From Sipunculus nudus (lineage: Eukaryota; Annelida; Sipuncula; Golfingiida; Sipunculidae): DNA of 64,000 nt. Location: positions 24,359,956 to 24,423,955 of the forward strand of contig CM049312.1 in the NCBI GenBank assembly GCA_026874595.1. Reading direction: 5' to 3'. Position numbers and translations under genes: made by a program. Below, in pieces: positions 12,752 to 27,281 of this stretch. Every line of letters starts with the position of its first letter. Within the stretch, counting starts at the first letter, position 1. The notes beneath the pieces are model-generated. The model was given only the letters and a program-made list of their open reading frames with translations, searched no databases and was not told the origin of the DNA.

Positions 12752-15700
12752 TGTGTAGCCAGGGAAACCTTCTGCGTCCCATTGGGTCATTTCTGTGGGT
12801 AATTTTAGGAATATGTTTTATTTCGCGTAAGCAAAGGGATTTTTGTCTTCATAAGTGCTTCTTGTCACCATTTTCTAAAGAAAAAATGTATTATTGGACT
12901 TTGCGGTAATCTAATTATGTCAAAAATATTACAACACTGTAGTTAAATTGTGTTAAAATTGGAAAATGGGTCCCCAAAATTCATATATAACTTTTAGAGA
13001 GTAAAAGATTTATATATTTGTAATTTTGATTGATTGGATTTTATCTGTATTTTGATATTCATGTTCACTCTCTGGCACTGTTGTGTAGCCAGGGAACCCT
13101 TCTGCGCCCCTACCGGTCATAGATGAGTGTATTTTAGGAAAGTTTTTCATTTCTGTGGTGATTTCGACGTAACTAAAGAATAAGCAAGACATAAGCAAAG
13201 TGTAAGCAAAGGGGTTCTCTCTTCATCAAAACTTCTACGGTCCATTTCCTGAAGAAATAATGTTATAGGACTTTCTGTGAGTCTTATTATTTCAGAAATA
13301 GTAAAATACTGTAGGTATATTGTGTTAAAATAAGAAAATGGGTCTAAAAATCAATTAATTACTTTTAGAAAGGCAGTATTATACATTTGTGAAATTCACT
13401 GAACGAGTTTTTCCTTTATTTTTTTATTCCTGTTCACTCTCCGGCACGGTTGTGTAGCCAGGGAACTCTTCTGTGTTCCTTTGGGTCATATCTGTGTGTA
13501 TATTTAGGAAAATGATTCATTTCTGTGGTGATTTCGACAAAAGCAAAGAATAAGCAAAGCAATAGCACAGTGAAGGCAAAGCTACTCTCTCTTCATCAAA
13601 ACTTCTAGGGTCCATTTCCTGAAGAAATAATGTGTTACAGGACTTTCTGTGAGTCTTATTATTTCAGAAATAGTAAAATACTGTAGGTATATTGTGTTAA
13701 AATAAGAAAATGGGTCTAAAAATCAATTAATTACTTTCAGAAAGGCAGAATTATACATTTGTGAAATTCATTGAACGATTTTTCCCTTTATTTTTTTTAT
13801 TCCTGTTCACTCTCCGGCACGGTTGTGTAGCCAGGGAACTATTCTGTGTTCCTTTGGGTCATATCTGTGTGTATATTTAGGAAAATGATTCATTTCTGTG
13901 GTGATTTCGACAAAAGCAAAGAATAAGCAAAGCAATAGCACAGTGTAGGCAAACTACTCTCTCTTCATCAAAACTTCTAGGGTCCATTTCCTGAAGAAAT
14001 AATGTGTTACAGGACTTTCTGTGAGTCTTATTATTTCAGAAATAGTAAATTACTGTAGGTATATTGTGTTAAAATAAGAAAATGGGTCTAAAAATCAATT
14101 AATTACTTTTAGAAGGTAGCAGTGTTATACATTTGTGAAATTCATTGAACGATTTTTCCTTTTATTTTTTTATTCCTGTTCACTCTCCGGCACGGTTGTG
14201 TAGCCAGGGAACATTTCTGCGTCCCAATGGGTCATATCTGTGTGTATTTTTAGGAATATGTTTGATTTCTGTGGTGATTTCGCCGTAAGCAAAGAAAAGG
14301 CAAAGCAAAGGCAAAGTGTAAGCAAAGGGATTATGTCTTCATAAATGCTTCTTGGCACCATTTTCTGAAGAAATAATGTTTTATTAGAAATTGCTGGAGT
14401 CTAATTATGTCGGAAATATTAAAATATTGTAGACAAATTGTGTTAAAATTGGAAAACGGGTCACCATAATCCAAAAAAATTACTTTTAGAACCTAGCAGA
14501 ATTATATATTGTGATATTGAATGAACGATTTTGCCCTTTATTTTGATATTCATGTTCACAAACCGGCACTGTTGTGTAGCCAGGGAACTCTTCTGCGTAC
14601 CTTTGGGTCATATCTGTGTGTATTTTTAGGAATATGTTTGATTTCTGTGCTGATTTCGCCGTAAGCAAAGAAAAGGCAAAGCAAAGGCAAAGTGTAAGCA
14701 AAGGGTTCTGTCTTCACAAATGCTTTTTGGCACCATTTTCTGAAGAAAAAATGTGCTATTAGACTTTCTGGGGGTCTAATTATTTCAGAAATAGTAAAAT
14801 ACTGTAGGTATATTGTGTGAAATTAGTAAATAGGCCTAAAAATCAATACATTACTTTTAGAAAGTAGGAGTATTACAAATTTGTGAAATTCATTGAACTA
14901 TCTGTCCCTTTATTTTTTATTCATGTTCAATCTCCGGCACTGTTGTGTAACCAGGGAACACTTCTGCGTCCGTTTGGGTTATATTTGTGTGTACATTTAG
15001 GGAAATGTTTCATTTCTGTAGTGATTTTGCCATAAGCAAAGAATATGCAAAGCATAGGCGATGTGTAAGCAATGGCATTATGTCTTCAAAAAAGCTTCTT
15101 GTCACCATTTTCTGAAGAAATAATGTATTTTTGGACATTGAAGGAGTCTAATTATGTCGGTTATATTAAAATACTGTAGACAAAATGTGTTAAAATTGGA
15201 TAATTGGTCACCATAATCTATACATTACTTTTAGAAAGTAGCAGCATTATGTATATGTGATTTTGATTGAACGATTTTGCCCTTTATTTTGATATTCATG
15301 TTCACAAACCGCCAGTGTTGTGTAGCCAGGGAAACCTTCTGCGTCCCATTGGGTCATTTCTGTGGGTAATTTTAGGAATATGTTTTATTTCTGTGGTGAT
15401 TTCGCCGTAAGCAAAGAATAAGAAAAGTATAGGCAAAGCGTAAGCAAAGGGATTTTGTCTTCATAAGTGCTTCTTGTCACCATTTTCTGAAGAAAAAATG
15501 TATTATTGGACTTTGCGGTAATCTAATTATGTCAAAAAATATTACAACACTGTAGTTAAATTGTGTTAAAATTGGAAAATGGGTCCCCAAAATTCATATA
15601 TAATTTTAGAGAGTACAAGATTTATATATTTGTAATTTTGATTGATTGGATTTTATGTGTATTTTGATATTCATGTTCACTCTCTGGCACTGTTGTGTAG

Positions 15701-16440
15701 CCAGGGAACCCTTCTGCGCTCCTACCGGTCATAGATGAGTGTATTTTAGGAAAGTTTTTCATTTCTGTGGTGATTTCGACGTAACTCAAGAATAAGCAAA
15801 ACATAAGCAAAGTGTAAGCAAAGGGGTTCTATCTTCATCAAAACTTCTACGGTCCATTTCCTGAAGAAATAATGTTATAGGACTTTCTGTGAGTCTTATT
15901 ATTTCAGAAATAGTAAAATACTGTAGGTATATTGTGTTAAAATAAGAAAATGGGTGTAAAAACCAATTAATTACTTTTAGAAAGTAGCAGTGTTATACAT
16001 TTGTGAAATTCATTGAACGATTTTTCCCTTTATTTTTTTTATTCCTGTTCACTCTCCGGCACGGTTGTGTAGGCAGGGAACTCTTCTGTGTTCCTTTGGG
16101 TCAAATCTGTGTGTATATCTAGGAAAATGTTTCATTTCTGTACTGATTTGGCTGTAAGCAAAGAAAAAGCAAAGAATAGGCAAAGTGTTAGCAAAGGGAT
16201 TATGTCTTCATATATGCTTCTTGTCTCCATTTTCTGAAGAAATAATGTATTTTTGAACATTGAAGGAGTCTAATTATGTCGGTTATATTAAAACACTGTA
16301 GACAAAATGTGTTAAAATTGGATAATTGGTCACCATAATCTATACATTACTTTTAGAAAGTAGCAGCATTATATATATGTGATTTTGATTGAACGATTTT
16401 GCCCTTTATTTTGATATTCATGTTCACAAACCGCCAGTGT
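12752..16440. repeat. HOR unit 4: 10-mer, 3,689 bp
   Basis: The full ten-monomer order. The 1-bp shortening comes from a shorter T run upstream of the E core (near 14165). B has a private substitution in its minirepeats (AAGCAAGACATAAGC near 13187). Confidence 0.93.
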
Positions 16441-19400
16441 TGTGTAGCCAGGGAAACCTTCTGCGTCCCATTGGGTCATTTCTGTGGGTAATTTTAGGAA
16501 TATGTTTTATTTCGCGTAAGCAAAGGGATTTTTGTCTTCATAAGTGCTTCTTGTCACCATTTTCTAAAGAAAAAATGTATTATTGGACTTTGCGGTAATC
16601 TAATTATGTCAAAAATATTACAACACTGTAGTTAAATTGTGTTAAAATTGGAAAATGGGTCCCCAAAATTCATATATAACTTTTAGAGAGTAAAAGATTT
16701 ATATATTTGTAATTTTGATTGATTGGATTTTATCTGTATTTTGATATTCATGTTCACTCTCTGGCACTGTTGTGTAGCCAGGGAACCCTTCTGCGCCCCT
16801 ACCGATCATAGATGAGTGTATTTTAGGAAAGTTTTTCATTTCTGTGGTGATTTCGACGTAACTAAAGAATAAGCAAAACATAAGCAAAGTGTAAGCAAAG
16901 GGGTTCTCTCTTCATCAAAACTTCTACGGTCCATTTCCTGAAGAAATAATGTTATAGGACTTTCTGTGAGTCTTATTATTTCAGAAATAGTAAAATACTG
17001 TAGGTATATTGTGTTAAAATAAGAAAATGGGTCTAAAAATCAATTAATTACTTTTAGAAAGGCAGTATTATACATTTGTGAAATTCACTGAACGAGTTTT
17101 TCCTTTATTTTTTTATTCCTGTTCACTCTCCGGCACGGTTGTGTAGCCAGGGAACTCTTCTGTGTTCCTTTGGGTCATATCTGTGTGTATATTTAGGAAA
17201 ATGATTCATTTCTGTGGTGATTTCGACAAAAGCAAAGAATAAGCAAAGCAATAGCACAGTGAAGGCATAGCTACTCTCTCTTCATCAAAACTTCTAGGGT
17301 CCATTTCCTGAAGAAATAATGTGTTACAGGACTTTCTGTGAGTCTTATTATTTCAGAAATAGTAAAATACTGTAGGTATATTGTGTTAAAATAAGAAAAT
17401 GGGTCTAAAAATCAATTAATTACTTTCAGAAAGGCAGAATTATACATTTGTGAAATTCATTGAACGATTTTTCCCTTTATTTTTTTTATTCCTGTTCACT
17501 CTCCGGCACGGTTGTGTAGCCAGGGAACTATTCTGTGTTCCTTTGGGTCATATCTGTGTGTATATTTAGGAAAATGATTCATTTCTGTGGTGATTTCGAC
17601 AAAAGCAAAGAATAAGCAAAGCAATAGCACAGTGTAGGCAAACTACTCTCTCTTCATCAAAACTTCTAGGGTCCATTTCCTGAAGAAATAATGTGTTACA
17701 GGACTTTCTGTGAGTCTTATTATTTCAGAAATAGTAAATTACTGTAGGTATATTGTGTTAAAATAAGAAAATGGGTCTAAAAATCAATTAATTACTTTTA
17801 GAAGGTAGCAGTGTTATACATTTGTGAAATTCATTGAACGATTTTTCCTTTTATTTTTTTTATTCCTGTTCACTCTCCGGCACGGTTGTGTAGCCAGGGA
17901 ACATTTCTGCGTCCCAATGGGTCATATCTGTGTGTATATTTAGGAATATGTTTGATTTCTGTGGTGATTTCGCCGTAAGCAAAGAAAAGGCAAAGCAAAG
18001 GCAAAGTGTAAGCAAAGGGATTATGTCTTCATAAATGCTTCTTGGCACCATTTTCTGAAGAAATAATGTTTTATTAGAAATTGCTGGAGTCTAATTATGT
18101 CGGAAATATTAAAATATTGTAGACAAATTGTGTTAAAATTGGAAAACGGGTCACCATAATCCAAAAAAATTACTTTAAGAACCTAGCAGAATTATATATT
18201 GTGATATTGAATGAACGATTTTGCCCTTTATTTTGATATTCATGTTCACAAACCGGCACTGTTGTGTAGCCAGGGAACTCTTCTGCGTACCTTTGGGTCA
18301 TATCTGTGTGTATTTTTAGGAATATGTTTGATTTCTGTGCTGATTTCGCCGTAAGCAAAGAAAAGGCAAAGCAAAGGCAAAGTGTAAGCAAAGGGTTCTG
18401 TCTTCACAAATGCTTTTTGGCACCATTTTCTGAAGAAAAAATGTGTTATTAGACTTTCTGGGGGTCTAATTATTTCAGAAATAGTAAAATACTGTAGGTA
18501 TATTGTGTGAAATTAGTAAATAGGCCTAAAAATCAATACATTACTTTTAGAAAGTAGGAGTATTACAAATTTGTGAAATTCATTGAACTATCTGTCCCTT
18601 TATTTTTTATTCATGTTCAATCTCCGGCACTGTTGTGTAACCAGGGAACACTTCTGCGTCCGTTTGGGTTATATTTGTGTGTACATTTAGGGAAATGTTT
18701 CATTTCTGTAGTGATTTTGCCATAAGCAAAGAATATGCAAAGCATAGGCGATGTGTAAGCAATGGCATTATGTCTTCAAAAAAGCTTCTTGTCACCATTT
18801 TCTGAAGAAATAATGTATTTTTGGACATTGAAGGAGTCTAATTATGTCGGTTATATTAAAATACTGTAGACAAAATGTGTTAAAATTGGATAATTGGTCA
18901 CCTTAATCTATACATTACTTTTAGAAAGTAGCAGCATTATGTATATGTGATTTTGATTGAACGATTTTGCCCTTTATTTTGATATTCATGTTCACAAACC
19001 GCCAGTGTTGTGTAGCCAGGGAAACCTTCTGCGTCCCATTGGGTCATTTCTGTGGGTAATTTTAGGAATATGTTTTATTTCTGTGGTGATTTCGCCGTAA
19101 GCAAAGAATAAGAAAAGTATAGGCAAAGCGTAAGCAAAGGGATTTTGTCTTCATAAGTGCTTCTTGTCACCATTTTCTGAAGAAAAAATGTATTATTGGA
19201 CTTTGCGGTAATCTAATTATGTAAAAAAATATTACAACACTGTAGTTAAATTGTGTTAAAATTGGAAAATGGGTCCCCAAAATTCATATATAATTTTAGA
19301 GAGTACAAGATTTATATATTTGTAATTTTGATTGATTGGATTTTATGTGTATTTTGATATTCATGTTCACTCTCTGGCACTGTTGTGTAGCCAGGGAACC

Positions 19401-20130
19401 CTTCTGCGCTCCTACCGGTCATAGATGAGTGTATTTTAGGAAAGTTTTTCATTTCTGTGGTGATTTCGACGTAACTCAAGAATAAGCAAAACATAAGCAA
19501 AGTGTAAGCAAAGGGGTTCTATCTTCATCAAAACTTATACGGTCCATTTCCTGAAGAAATAATGTTATAGGACTTTCTGTGAGTCTTATTATTTCAGAAA
19601 TAGTAAAATACTGTAGGTATATTGTGTTTAAATAAGAAAATGGGTGTAAAAACCAATTAATTACTTTTAGAAAGTAGCAGTGTTATACATTTGTGAAATT
19701 CATTGAACGATTTTTCCCTTTATTTTTTTTATTCCTGTTCACTCTCCGGCACGGTTGTGTAGGCAGGGAACTCTTCTGTGTTCCTTTGGGTCAAATCTGT
19801 GTGTATATCTAGGAAAATGTTTCATTTCTGTACTGATTTGGCTGTAAGCAAAGAAAAAGCAAAGAATAGGCAAAGTGTTAGCAAAGGGATTATGTCTTCA
19901 TATATGCTTCTTGTCTCCATTTTCTGAAGAAATAATGTATTTTTGAACATTGAAGGAGTCTAATTATGTCGGTTATATTAAAACACTGTAGACAAAATGT
20001 GTTAAAATTGGATAATTGGTCACCATAATCTATACATTACTTTTAGAAAGTAGCAGCATTATATATATGTGATTTTGATTGAACGATTTTGCCCTTTATT
20101 TTGATATTCATGTTCACAAACCGCCAGTGT
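16441..20130. repeat. HOR unit 5: 10-mer, 3,690 bp
   Basis: The full ten-monomer order. It carries variants shared with the next unit at exactly 3,690-bp spacing: CACCTTAATC (T at 18903), CTTATACGG (19537) and GTGTTTAAATAAG (19629). A private variant is ACCGATCATAG near 16804 in B. Confidence 0.93.
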
Positions 20131-23100
20131 TGTGTAGCCAGGGAAACCTTCTGCGTCCCATTGGGTCATTTCTGTGGGTAATTTTAGGAATATGTTTTAT
20201 TTCGCCTAAGCAAAGGGATTTTTGTCTTCATAAGTGCTTCTTGTCACCATTTTCTAAAGAAAAAATGTATTATTGGACTTTGCGGTAATCTAATTATGTC
20301 AAAAATATTACAACACTGTAGTTAAATTGTGTTAAAATTGGAAAATGGGTCCCCAAAATTCATATATAACTTTTAGAGAGTACAAGATTTATATATTTGT
20401 AATTTTGATTGATTGGATTTTATCTGTATTTTGATATTCATGTTCACTCTCTGGCACTGTTGTGTAGCCAGGGAACCCTTCTGCGCCCCTACCGGTCATA
20501 GATGAGTGTATTTTAGGAAAGTTTTTCATTTCTGTGGTGATTTCGACGTAACTAAAGAATAAGCAAAACATAAGCAAAGTGTAAGCAAAGGGGTTCTCTC
20601 TTCATCAAAACTTCTACGGTCCATTTCCTGAAGAAATAATGTTATAGGACTTTCTGTGAGTCTTATTATTTCAGAAATAGTAAAATACTGTAGGTATATT
20701 GTGTTAAAATAAGAAAATGGGTCTAAAAATCAATTAATTACTTTTAGAAAGGCAGTATTATACATTTGTGAAATTCACTGAACGAGTTTTTCCTTTATTT
20801 TTTTATTCCTGTTCACTCTCCGGCACGGTTGTGTAGCCAGGGAACTCTTCTGTGTTCCTTTGGGTCATATCTGTGTGTATATTTAGGAAAATGATTCATT
20901 TCTGTGGTGATTTCGACAAAAGCAAAGAATAAGCAAAGCAATAGCACAGTGAAGGCAAAGCTACTCTCTCTTCATCAAAACTTCTAGGGTCCATTTCCTG
21001 AAGAAATAATGTGTTTCAGGACTTTCTGTGAGTCTTATTATTTCAGAAATAGTAAAATACTGTAGGTATATTGTGTTAAAATAAGAAAATGGGTCTAAAA
21101 ATCAATTAATTACTTTCAGAAAGGCAGAATTATACATTTGTGAAATTCATTGAACGATTTTTCCCTTTATTTTTTTTATTCCTGTTCACTCTCCGGCACG
21201 GTTGTGTAGCCAGGGAACTATTCTGTGTTCCTTTGGGTCATATCTGTGTGTATATTTAGGAAAATGATTCATTTCTGTGGTGATTTCGACGAAAGCAAAG
21301 AATAAGCAAAGCAATAGCACAGTGTAGGCAAACTACTCTCTCTTCATCAAAACTTCTAGGGTCCATTTCCTGAAGAAATAATGTGTTACAGGACTTTCTG
21401 TGAGTCTTATTATTTCAGAAATAGTAAATTACTGTAGGTATATTGTGTTAAAATAAGAAAATGGGTCTAAAAATCAATTAATTACTTTTAGAAGGTAGCA
21501 GTGTTATACATTTGTGAAATTCATTGAACGATTTTTCCTTTTATTTTTTTTATTCCTGTTCACTCTCCGGCACGGTTGTGTAGCCAGGGAACATTTCTGC
21601 GTCCCAATGGGTCATATCTGTGTGTATTTTTAGGAATATGTTTGATTTCTGTGGTGATTTCGCCGTAAGCAAAGAAAAGGCAAAGCAAAGGCAAAGTGTA
21701 AGCAAAGGGATTATGTCTTCATAAATGCTTCTTGGCACCATTTTCTGAAGAAATAATGTTTTATTAGAAATTGCTGGAGTCTAATTATGTCGGAAATATT
21801 AAAATATTGTAGACAAATTGTGTTAAAATTGGAAAACGGGTCACCATAATCCAAAAAAATTACTTTTAGAACCTAGCAGAATTATATATTGTGATATTGA
21901 ATGAACGATTTTGCCCTTTATTTTGATATTCATGTTCACAAACCGGCACTGTTGTGTAGCCAGGGAACTCTTCTGCGTACCTTTGGGTCATATCTGTGTG
22001 TATTTTTAGGAATATGTTTGATTTCTGTGCTGATTTCGCCGTAAGCAAAGAAAAGGCAAAGCAAAGGCAAAGTGTAAGCAAAGGGTTCTGTCTTCACAAA
22101 TGCTTTTTGGCACCATTTTCTGAAGAAAAAATGTGCTATTAGACTTTCTGGGGGTCTAATTATTTCAGAAATAGTAAAATACTGTAGGTATATTGTGTGA
22201 AATTAGTAAATAGGCCTAAAAATCAATAAATTACTTTTAGAAAGTAGGAGTATTACAAATTTGTGAAATTCATTGAACTTTCTGTCCCTTTATTTTTTAT
22301 TCATGTTCAATCTCCGGCACTGTTGTGTAACCAGGGAACACTTCTGCGTCCGTTTGGGTTATATTTGTGTGTACATTTAGGGAAATGTTTCATTTCTGTA
22401 GTGATTTTGCCATAAGCAAAGAATATGCAAAGCATAGGCGATGTGTAAGCAATGGCATTATGTCTTCAAAAAAGCTTCTTGTCACCATTTTCTGAAGAAA
22501 TAATGTATTTTTGGACATTGAAGGAGTCTAATTATGTCGGTTATATTAAAATACTGTAGACAAAATGTGTTAAAATTGGATAATTGGTCACCTTAATCTA
22601 TACATTACTTTTAGAAAGTAGCAGCATTATGTATATGTGATTTTGATTGAACGATTTTGCCCTTTATTTTGATATTCATGTTCACAAACCGCCAGTGTTG
22701 TGTAGCCAGGGAAACCTTCTGCGTCCCATTGGGTCATTTCTGTGGGTAATTTTAGGAATATGTTTTATTTCTGTGGTGATTTCGCCGTAAGCAAAGAATA
22801 AGAAAAGTATAGGCAAAGCGTAAGCAAAGGGATTTTGTCTTCATAAGTGCTTCTTGTCACCATTTTCTGAAGAAAAAATGTATTATTGGACTTTGCGGTA
22901 ATCTAATTATGTCAAAAAATATTACAACACTGTAGTTAAATTGTGTTAAAATTGGAAAATGGGTCCCCAAAATTCATATATAATTTTAGAGAGTACAAGA
23001 TTTATATATTTGTAATTTTGATTGATTGGATTTTATGTGTATTTTGATATTCATGTTCACTCTCTGGCACTGTTGTGTAGCCAGGGAACCCTTCTGCGCT

Positions 23101-23820
23101 CCTACCGGTCATAGATGAGTGTATCTTAGGAAAGTTTTTCATTTCTGTGGTGATTTCGACGTAACTCAAGAATAAGCAAAACATAAGCAAAGTGTAAGCA
23201 AAGGGGTTCTATCTTCATCAAAACTTATACGGTCCATTTCCTGAAGAAATAATGTTATAGGACTTTCTGTGAGTCTTATTATTTCAGAAATAGTAAAATA
23301 CTGTAGGTATATTGTGTTTAAATAAGAAAATGGGTGTAAAAACCAATTAATTACTTTTAGAAAGTAGCAGTGTTATACATTTGTGAAATTCATTGAACGA
23401 TTTTTCCCTTTATTTTTTTTATTCCTGTTCACTCTCCGGCACGGTTGTGTAGGCAGGGAACTCTTCTGTGTTCCTTTGGGTCAAATCTGTGTGTATATCT
23501 AGGAAAATGTTTCATTTCTGTACTGATTTGGCTGTAAGCAAAGAAAAAGCAAAGAATAGGCAAAGTGTTAGCAAAGGGATTATGTCTTCATATATGCTTC
23601 TTGTCTCCATTTTCTGAAGAAATAATGTATTTTTGAACATTGAAGGAGTCTAATTATGTCGGTTATATTAAAACACTGTAGACAAAATGTGTTAAAATTG
23701 GATAATTGGTCACCATAATCTATACATTACTTTTAGAAAGTAGCAGCATTATATATATGTGATTTTGATTGAACGATTTTGCCCTTTATTTTGATATTCA
23801 TGTTCACAAACCGCCAGTGT
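20131..23820. repeat. HOR unit 6: 10-mer, 3,690 bp
   Basis: The full ten-monomer order. It shares T at 22593, A at 23227 and T at 23319 with unit 5, and C at 20206 (TTTCGCCTAAGC in A-short) with unit 7 (23896). Units 5-7 are therefore the most closely related neighbours. Confidence 0.93.
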
Positions 23821-26357
23821 TGTGTAGCCAGGGAAACCTTCTGCGTCCCATTGGGTCATTTCTGTGGGTAATTTTAGGAATATGTTTTATTTCGCCTAAG
23901 CAAAGGGATTTTTGTCTTCATAAGTGCTTCTTGTCACCATTTTCTAAAGAAAAAATGTATTATTGGACTTTGCGGTAATCTAATTATGTCAAAAATATTA
24001 CAACACTGTAGTTACATTGTGTTAAAATTGGAAAATGGGTCCCCAAAATTCATATATAACTTTTAGAGAGTACAAGATTTATATATTTGTAATTTTGATT
24101 GATTTGATTTTATCTGTATTTTGATATTCATGTTCACTCTCTGGCACTGTTGTGTAGCCAGGGAACCCTTCTGCGCCCCTACCGGTCATAGATGAGTGTA
24201 TTTTAGGAAAGTTTTTCATTTCTGTGGTGATTTCGACGTAACTAAAGAATAAGCAAAACATAAGCAAAGTGTAAGCAAAGGGGTTCTCTCTTCATCAAAA
24301 CTTCTACGGTCCATTTCCTGAAGAAATAATGTTATAGGACTTTCTGTGAGTCTTATTATTTCAGAAATAGTAAAATACTGTAGGTATATTGTGTTAAAAT
24401 AAGAAAATGGGTCTAAAAATCAATTAATTACTTTTAGAAAGGCAGTATTATACATTTGTGAAATTCACTGAACGAGTTTTTCCTTTATTTTTTTATTCCT
24501 GTTCACTCTCCGGCACGGTTGTGTAGCCAGGGAACTCTTCTGTGTTCCTTTGGGTCATATCTGTGTGTATATTTAGGAAAATGATTCATTTCTGTGGTGA
24601 TTTCGACAAAAGCAAAGAATAAGCAAAGCAATAGCACAGTGAAGGCAAAGCTACTCTCTCTTCATCAAAACTTCTAGGGTCCATTTCCTGAAGAAATAAT
24701 GTGTTACAGGACTTTCTGTGAGTCTTATTATTTCAGAAATAGTAAAATACTGTAGGTATATTGTGTTAAAATAAGAAAATGGGTCTAAAAATCAATTAAT
24801 TACTTTTAGAAAGGCAGAATTATACATTTGTGAAATTCATTGAACGATTTTTCCCTTTATTTTTTTATTCCTGTTCACTCTCCGGCACGGTTGTGTAGCC
24901 AGGGAACTATTCTGTGTTCCTTTGGGTCATATCTGTGTGTATATTTAGGAAAATGATTCATTTCTGTGGTGATTTCGACAAAAGCAAAGAATAAGCAAAG
25001 CAATAGCACAGTGTAGGCAAACTACTCTCTCTTCATCAAAACTTCTAGGGTCCATTTCCTGAAGAAATAATGTGTTACAGGACTTTCTGTGAGTCTTATT
25101 ATTTCAGAAATAGTAAATTACTGTAGGTATATTGTGTTAAAATAAGAAAATGGGTCTAAAAATCAATTAATTACTTTTAGAAGGTAGCAGTGTTATACAT
25201 TTGTGAAATTCATTGAACGATTTTTCCTTTTATTTTTTTTATTCCTGTTCACTCTCCGGCACGGTTGTGTAGCCAGGGAACATTTCTGCGTCCCAATGGG
25301 TCATATCTGTGTGTATTTTTAGGAATATGTTTGATTTCTGTGGTGATTTCGCCGTAAGCAAAGAAAAGGCAAAGCAAAGGCAAAGTGTAAGCAAAGGGAT
25401 TATGTCTTCATAAATGCTTCTTGGCACCATTTTCTGAAGAAATAATGTTTTATTAGAAATTGCTGGAGTCTAATTATGTCGGAAATATTAAAATATTGTA
25501 GACAAATTGTGTTAAAATTGGAAAACGGGTCACCATAATCCAAAAAAATTACTTTTAGAACCTAGCAGAATTATATATTGTGATATTGAATGAACGATTT
25601 TGCCCTTTATTTTGATATTCATGTTCACAAACCGGCACTGTTGTGTAGCCAGGGAACTCTTCTGCGTACCTTTGGGTCATATCTGTGTGTATTTTTAGGA
25701 ATATGTTTGATTTCTGTGCTGATTTCGCCGTAAGCAAAGAAAAGGCAAAGCAAAGGCAAAGTGTAAGCAAAGGGTTCTGTCTTCACAAATGCTTTTTGGC
25801 ACTATTTTCTGAAGAAAAAATGTGCTATTAGACTTTCTGGGGGTCTAATTATTTCAGAAATAGTAAAATACTGTAGGTATATTGTGTGAAATTAGTAAAT
25901 AGGCCTAAAAATCAATAAATTACTTTTAGAAAGTAGGAGTATTACAAATTTGTGAAATTCATTGAACTATCTGTCCCTTTATTTTTTATTCATGTTCAAT
26001 CTCCGGCACTGTTGTGTAACCAGGGAACACTTCTGCGTCCGTTTGGGTTATATTTGTGTGTACATTTAGGGAAATGTTTCATTTCTGTAGTGATTTTGCC
26101 ATAAGCAAAGAATATGCAAAGCATAGGCGATGTGTAAGCAATGGCATTATGTCTTCAAAAAAGCTTCTTGTCACCATTTTCTGTAGAAATAATGTATTTT
26201 TGGACATTGAAGGAGTCTAATTATGTCGGTTATATTAAAATACTGTAGACAAAATGTGTTAAAATTGGATAATTGGTCACCATAATCTATACATTACTTT
26301 TAGAAAGTAGCAGCATTATGTATATGTGATTTTGATTGAACGATTTTGCCCTTTATT

Positions 26358-26386
26358 GCTTGCCGGAATCAAAGATTTCGGCAAGC
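26358..26386. repeat. Left terminal hairpin of the insertion
   Basis: Arms of 13 bases, GCTTGCCGGAATC and GATTTCGGCAAGC, flank a 3-base loop AAA. Twelve of 13 positions are Watson-Crick pairs and the remaining one is a G-T wobble. The arm sequence reappears near the other end (30253-30266), so it serves as both hairpin and subterminal repeat. Confidence 0.9.
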
Positions 26387-26404
26387 ATATTGGTCAGTTG
26401 CGTA

Positions 26405-26437
26405 TGTCTGTTTGTCTGTCTGTCTGTTTGTTTGTCT
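26405..26437. repeat. (GTCT/GTTT)n simple repeat
   Basis: A run of TGTCTG and TGTTTG words just inside the left hairpin. A shorter version occurs at 28411-28424 before the second copy of the block that follows, and short runs near 29105 and 30225. Probably slippage-derived and part of the element's structure. Confidence 0.85.
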
Positions 26438-26438
26438 A

Positions 26439-26559
26439 CACTCTCCTGGCCACAATTTTGCCACAATCACCTTGAAACTTACAGGGATGATGAAAAACAT
26501 AATTTCTAGGTGCCCTATTGTTTTTGGTTAAAATAGGTCAAAGGTCAAGGTCAAGGTCA
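26439..26559. repeat. Internal direct repeat, copy 1
   Basis: Begins CACTCTCCTGGCCACAATTT and ends in four AGGTCA half-sites. The second copy lies at 28426-28546. Similarity continues less strongly downstream (TAGCTCATTTT, TCGTCATC, GGCCTTTCTT, CCATGGT), so the element looks like two related modules in tandem. Confidence 0.88.
26535..26559 (+). promoter_or_regulatory. AGGTCA direct repeats (nuclear-receptor-like half-sites)
   Basis: AGGTCA at 26535, 26542, 26548 and 26554 gives one pair with a 1-base spacer (DR1) and two pairs with none. AGGTCA is the standard half-site for many animal nuclear receptors and DR1 is a known arrangement. Whether any receptor binds here is unknown; the motif may be incidental to the element. 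Confidence 0.45.
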
Positions 26560-26824
26560 CGACAGGTATGGTTAACGGTTTTTGCACTATAACTTCGCCA
26601 TAAATAGGCTTATCCACTTCTGCAATAGCTCATTTTTTTCGTCATCACCTGGCCTTTCTTTTGACATGTAACTTACATAAATTTGCTGTTACCATGGTTA
26701 CGCAATTTTGGGGAGAATTCATGGAATTTCCTGATATTTTTCAAATTTGCAGCAATCATACTGATTCTGAGATATTTTATGTAACACAAGAATATCTCGA
26801 AATTGTTTTTTCAGATTTTGGAAA

Positions 26825-26844
26825 TGGCCGCCAGGGGGCGTTGC
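26825..26844 (+). promoter_or_regulatory. CTCF-like motif 1
   Basis: TGGCCGCCAGGGGGCGTTGC resembles the bilaterian CTCF core consensus CCASYAGRKGGCRS with two mismatches. It stands out as a GC-rich island in A+T-rich sequence and follows ATATCTCGAAAT, as in the other copies. Match by eye only. Confidence 0.45.
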
Positions 26845-27281
26845 AGATGAAAAAACATGAAAATTTGTTTTGGTGCTATACCTCCAGAACTATTAAACAT
26901 TGGGCCATTTCCATCACAGCAACTTCAACTGGGGTCCATGGGCTTATTTTTGCGCATAGGTGCCAAAGTGCGCTATTGCCAGATTTCTCTATTTTTGGGG
27001 TAAAACTTTTGAATTTTGAAAATATGCAGTTTTCAGCTTCTAACTCTGTCAGTTTTCATGCTGGAGAGGTCAATTTTTTTGCATCTTGTAGCCCTTGGTG
27101 AGCTCTCGGTGATCCAATCAAAAATCTTGCAAAATCTCGCACCGTTTCTCGTCAAACGAGAGTCTTCGAGATTTCATTTAATATGACCTACAGGTTGCAT
27201 TTTTTTAACAATAGCTTTGAAATTGATATATTTTGTGTTATTTATAAATATCTCGAAATCAGTTTTTCATTTTTTGAAAAT

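Noticed and set aside
1..26357. CRISPR-like array, because of regular repeats
   Set aside because: The repeats are contiguous ~374-bp monomers without short repeats alternating with unique spacers, and there are no cas genes.
26661..27101. 146-codon open frame inside the insertion, the longest continuous frame noted outside the satellite
   Set aside because: It runs straight through repeat modules and a CTCF-like motif, matches no transposase, Rep or helicase that I recognise, and is not kept in the related module at 28547-28879.
27147..27161. Rho-independent terminator (TCTCGTCAAACGAGA hairpin)
   Set aside because: No T run follows, the motif repeats with the 148-bp units, and the context is eukaryotic repeat DNA.
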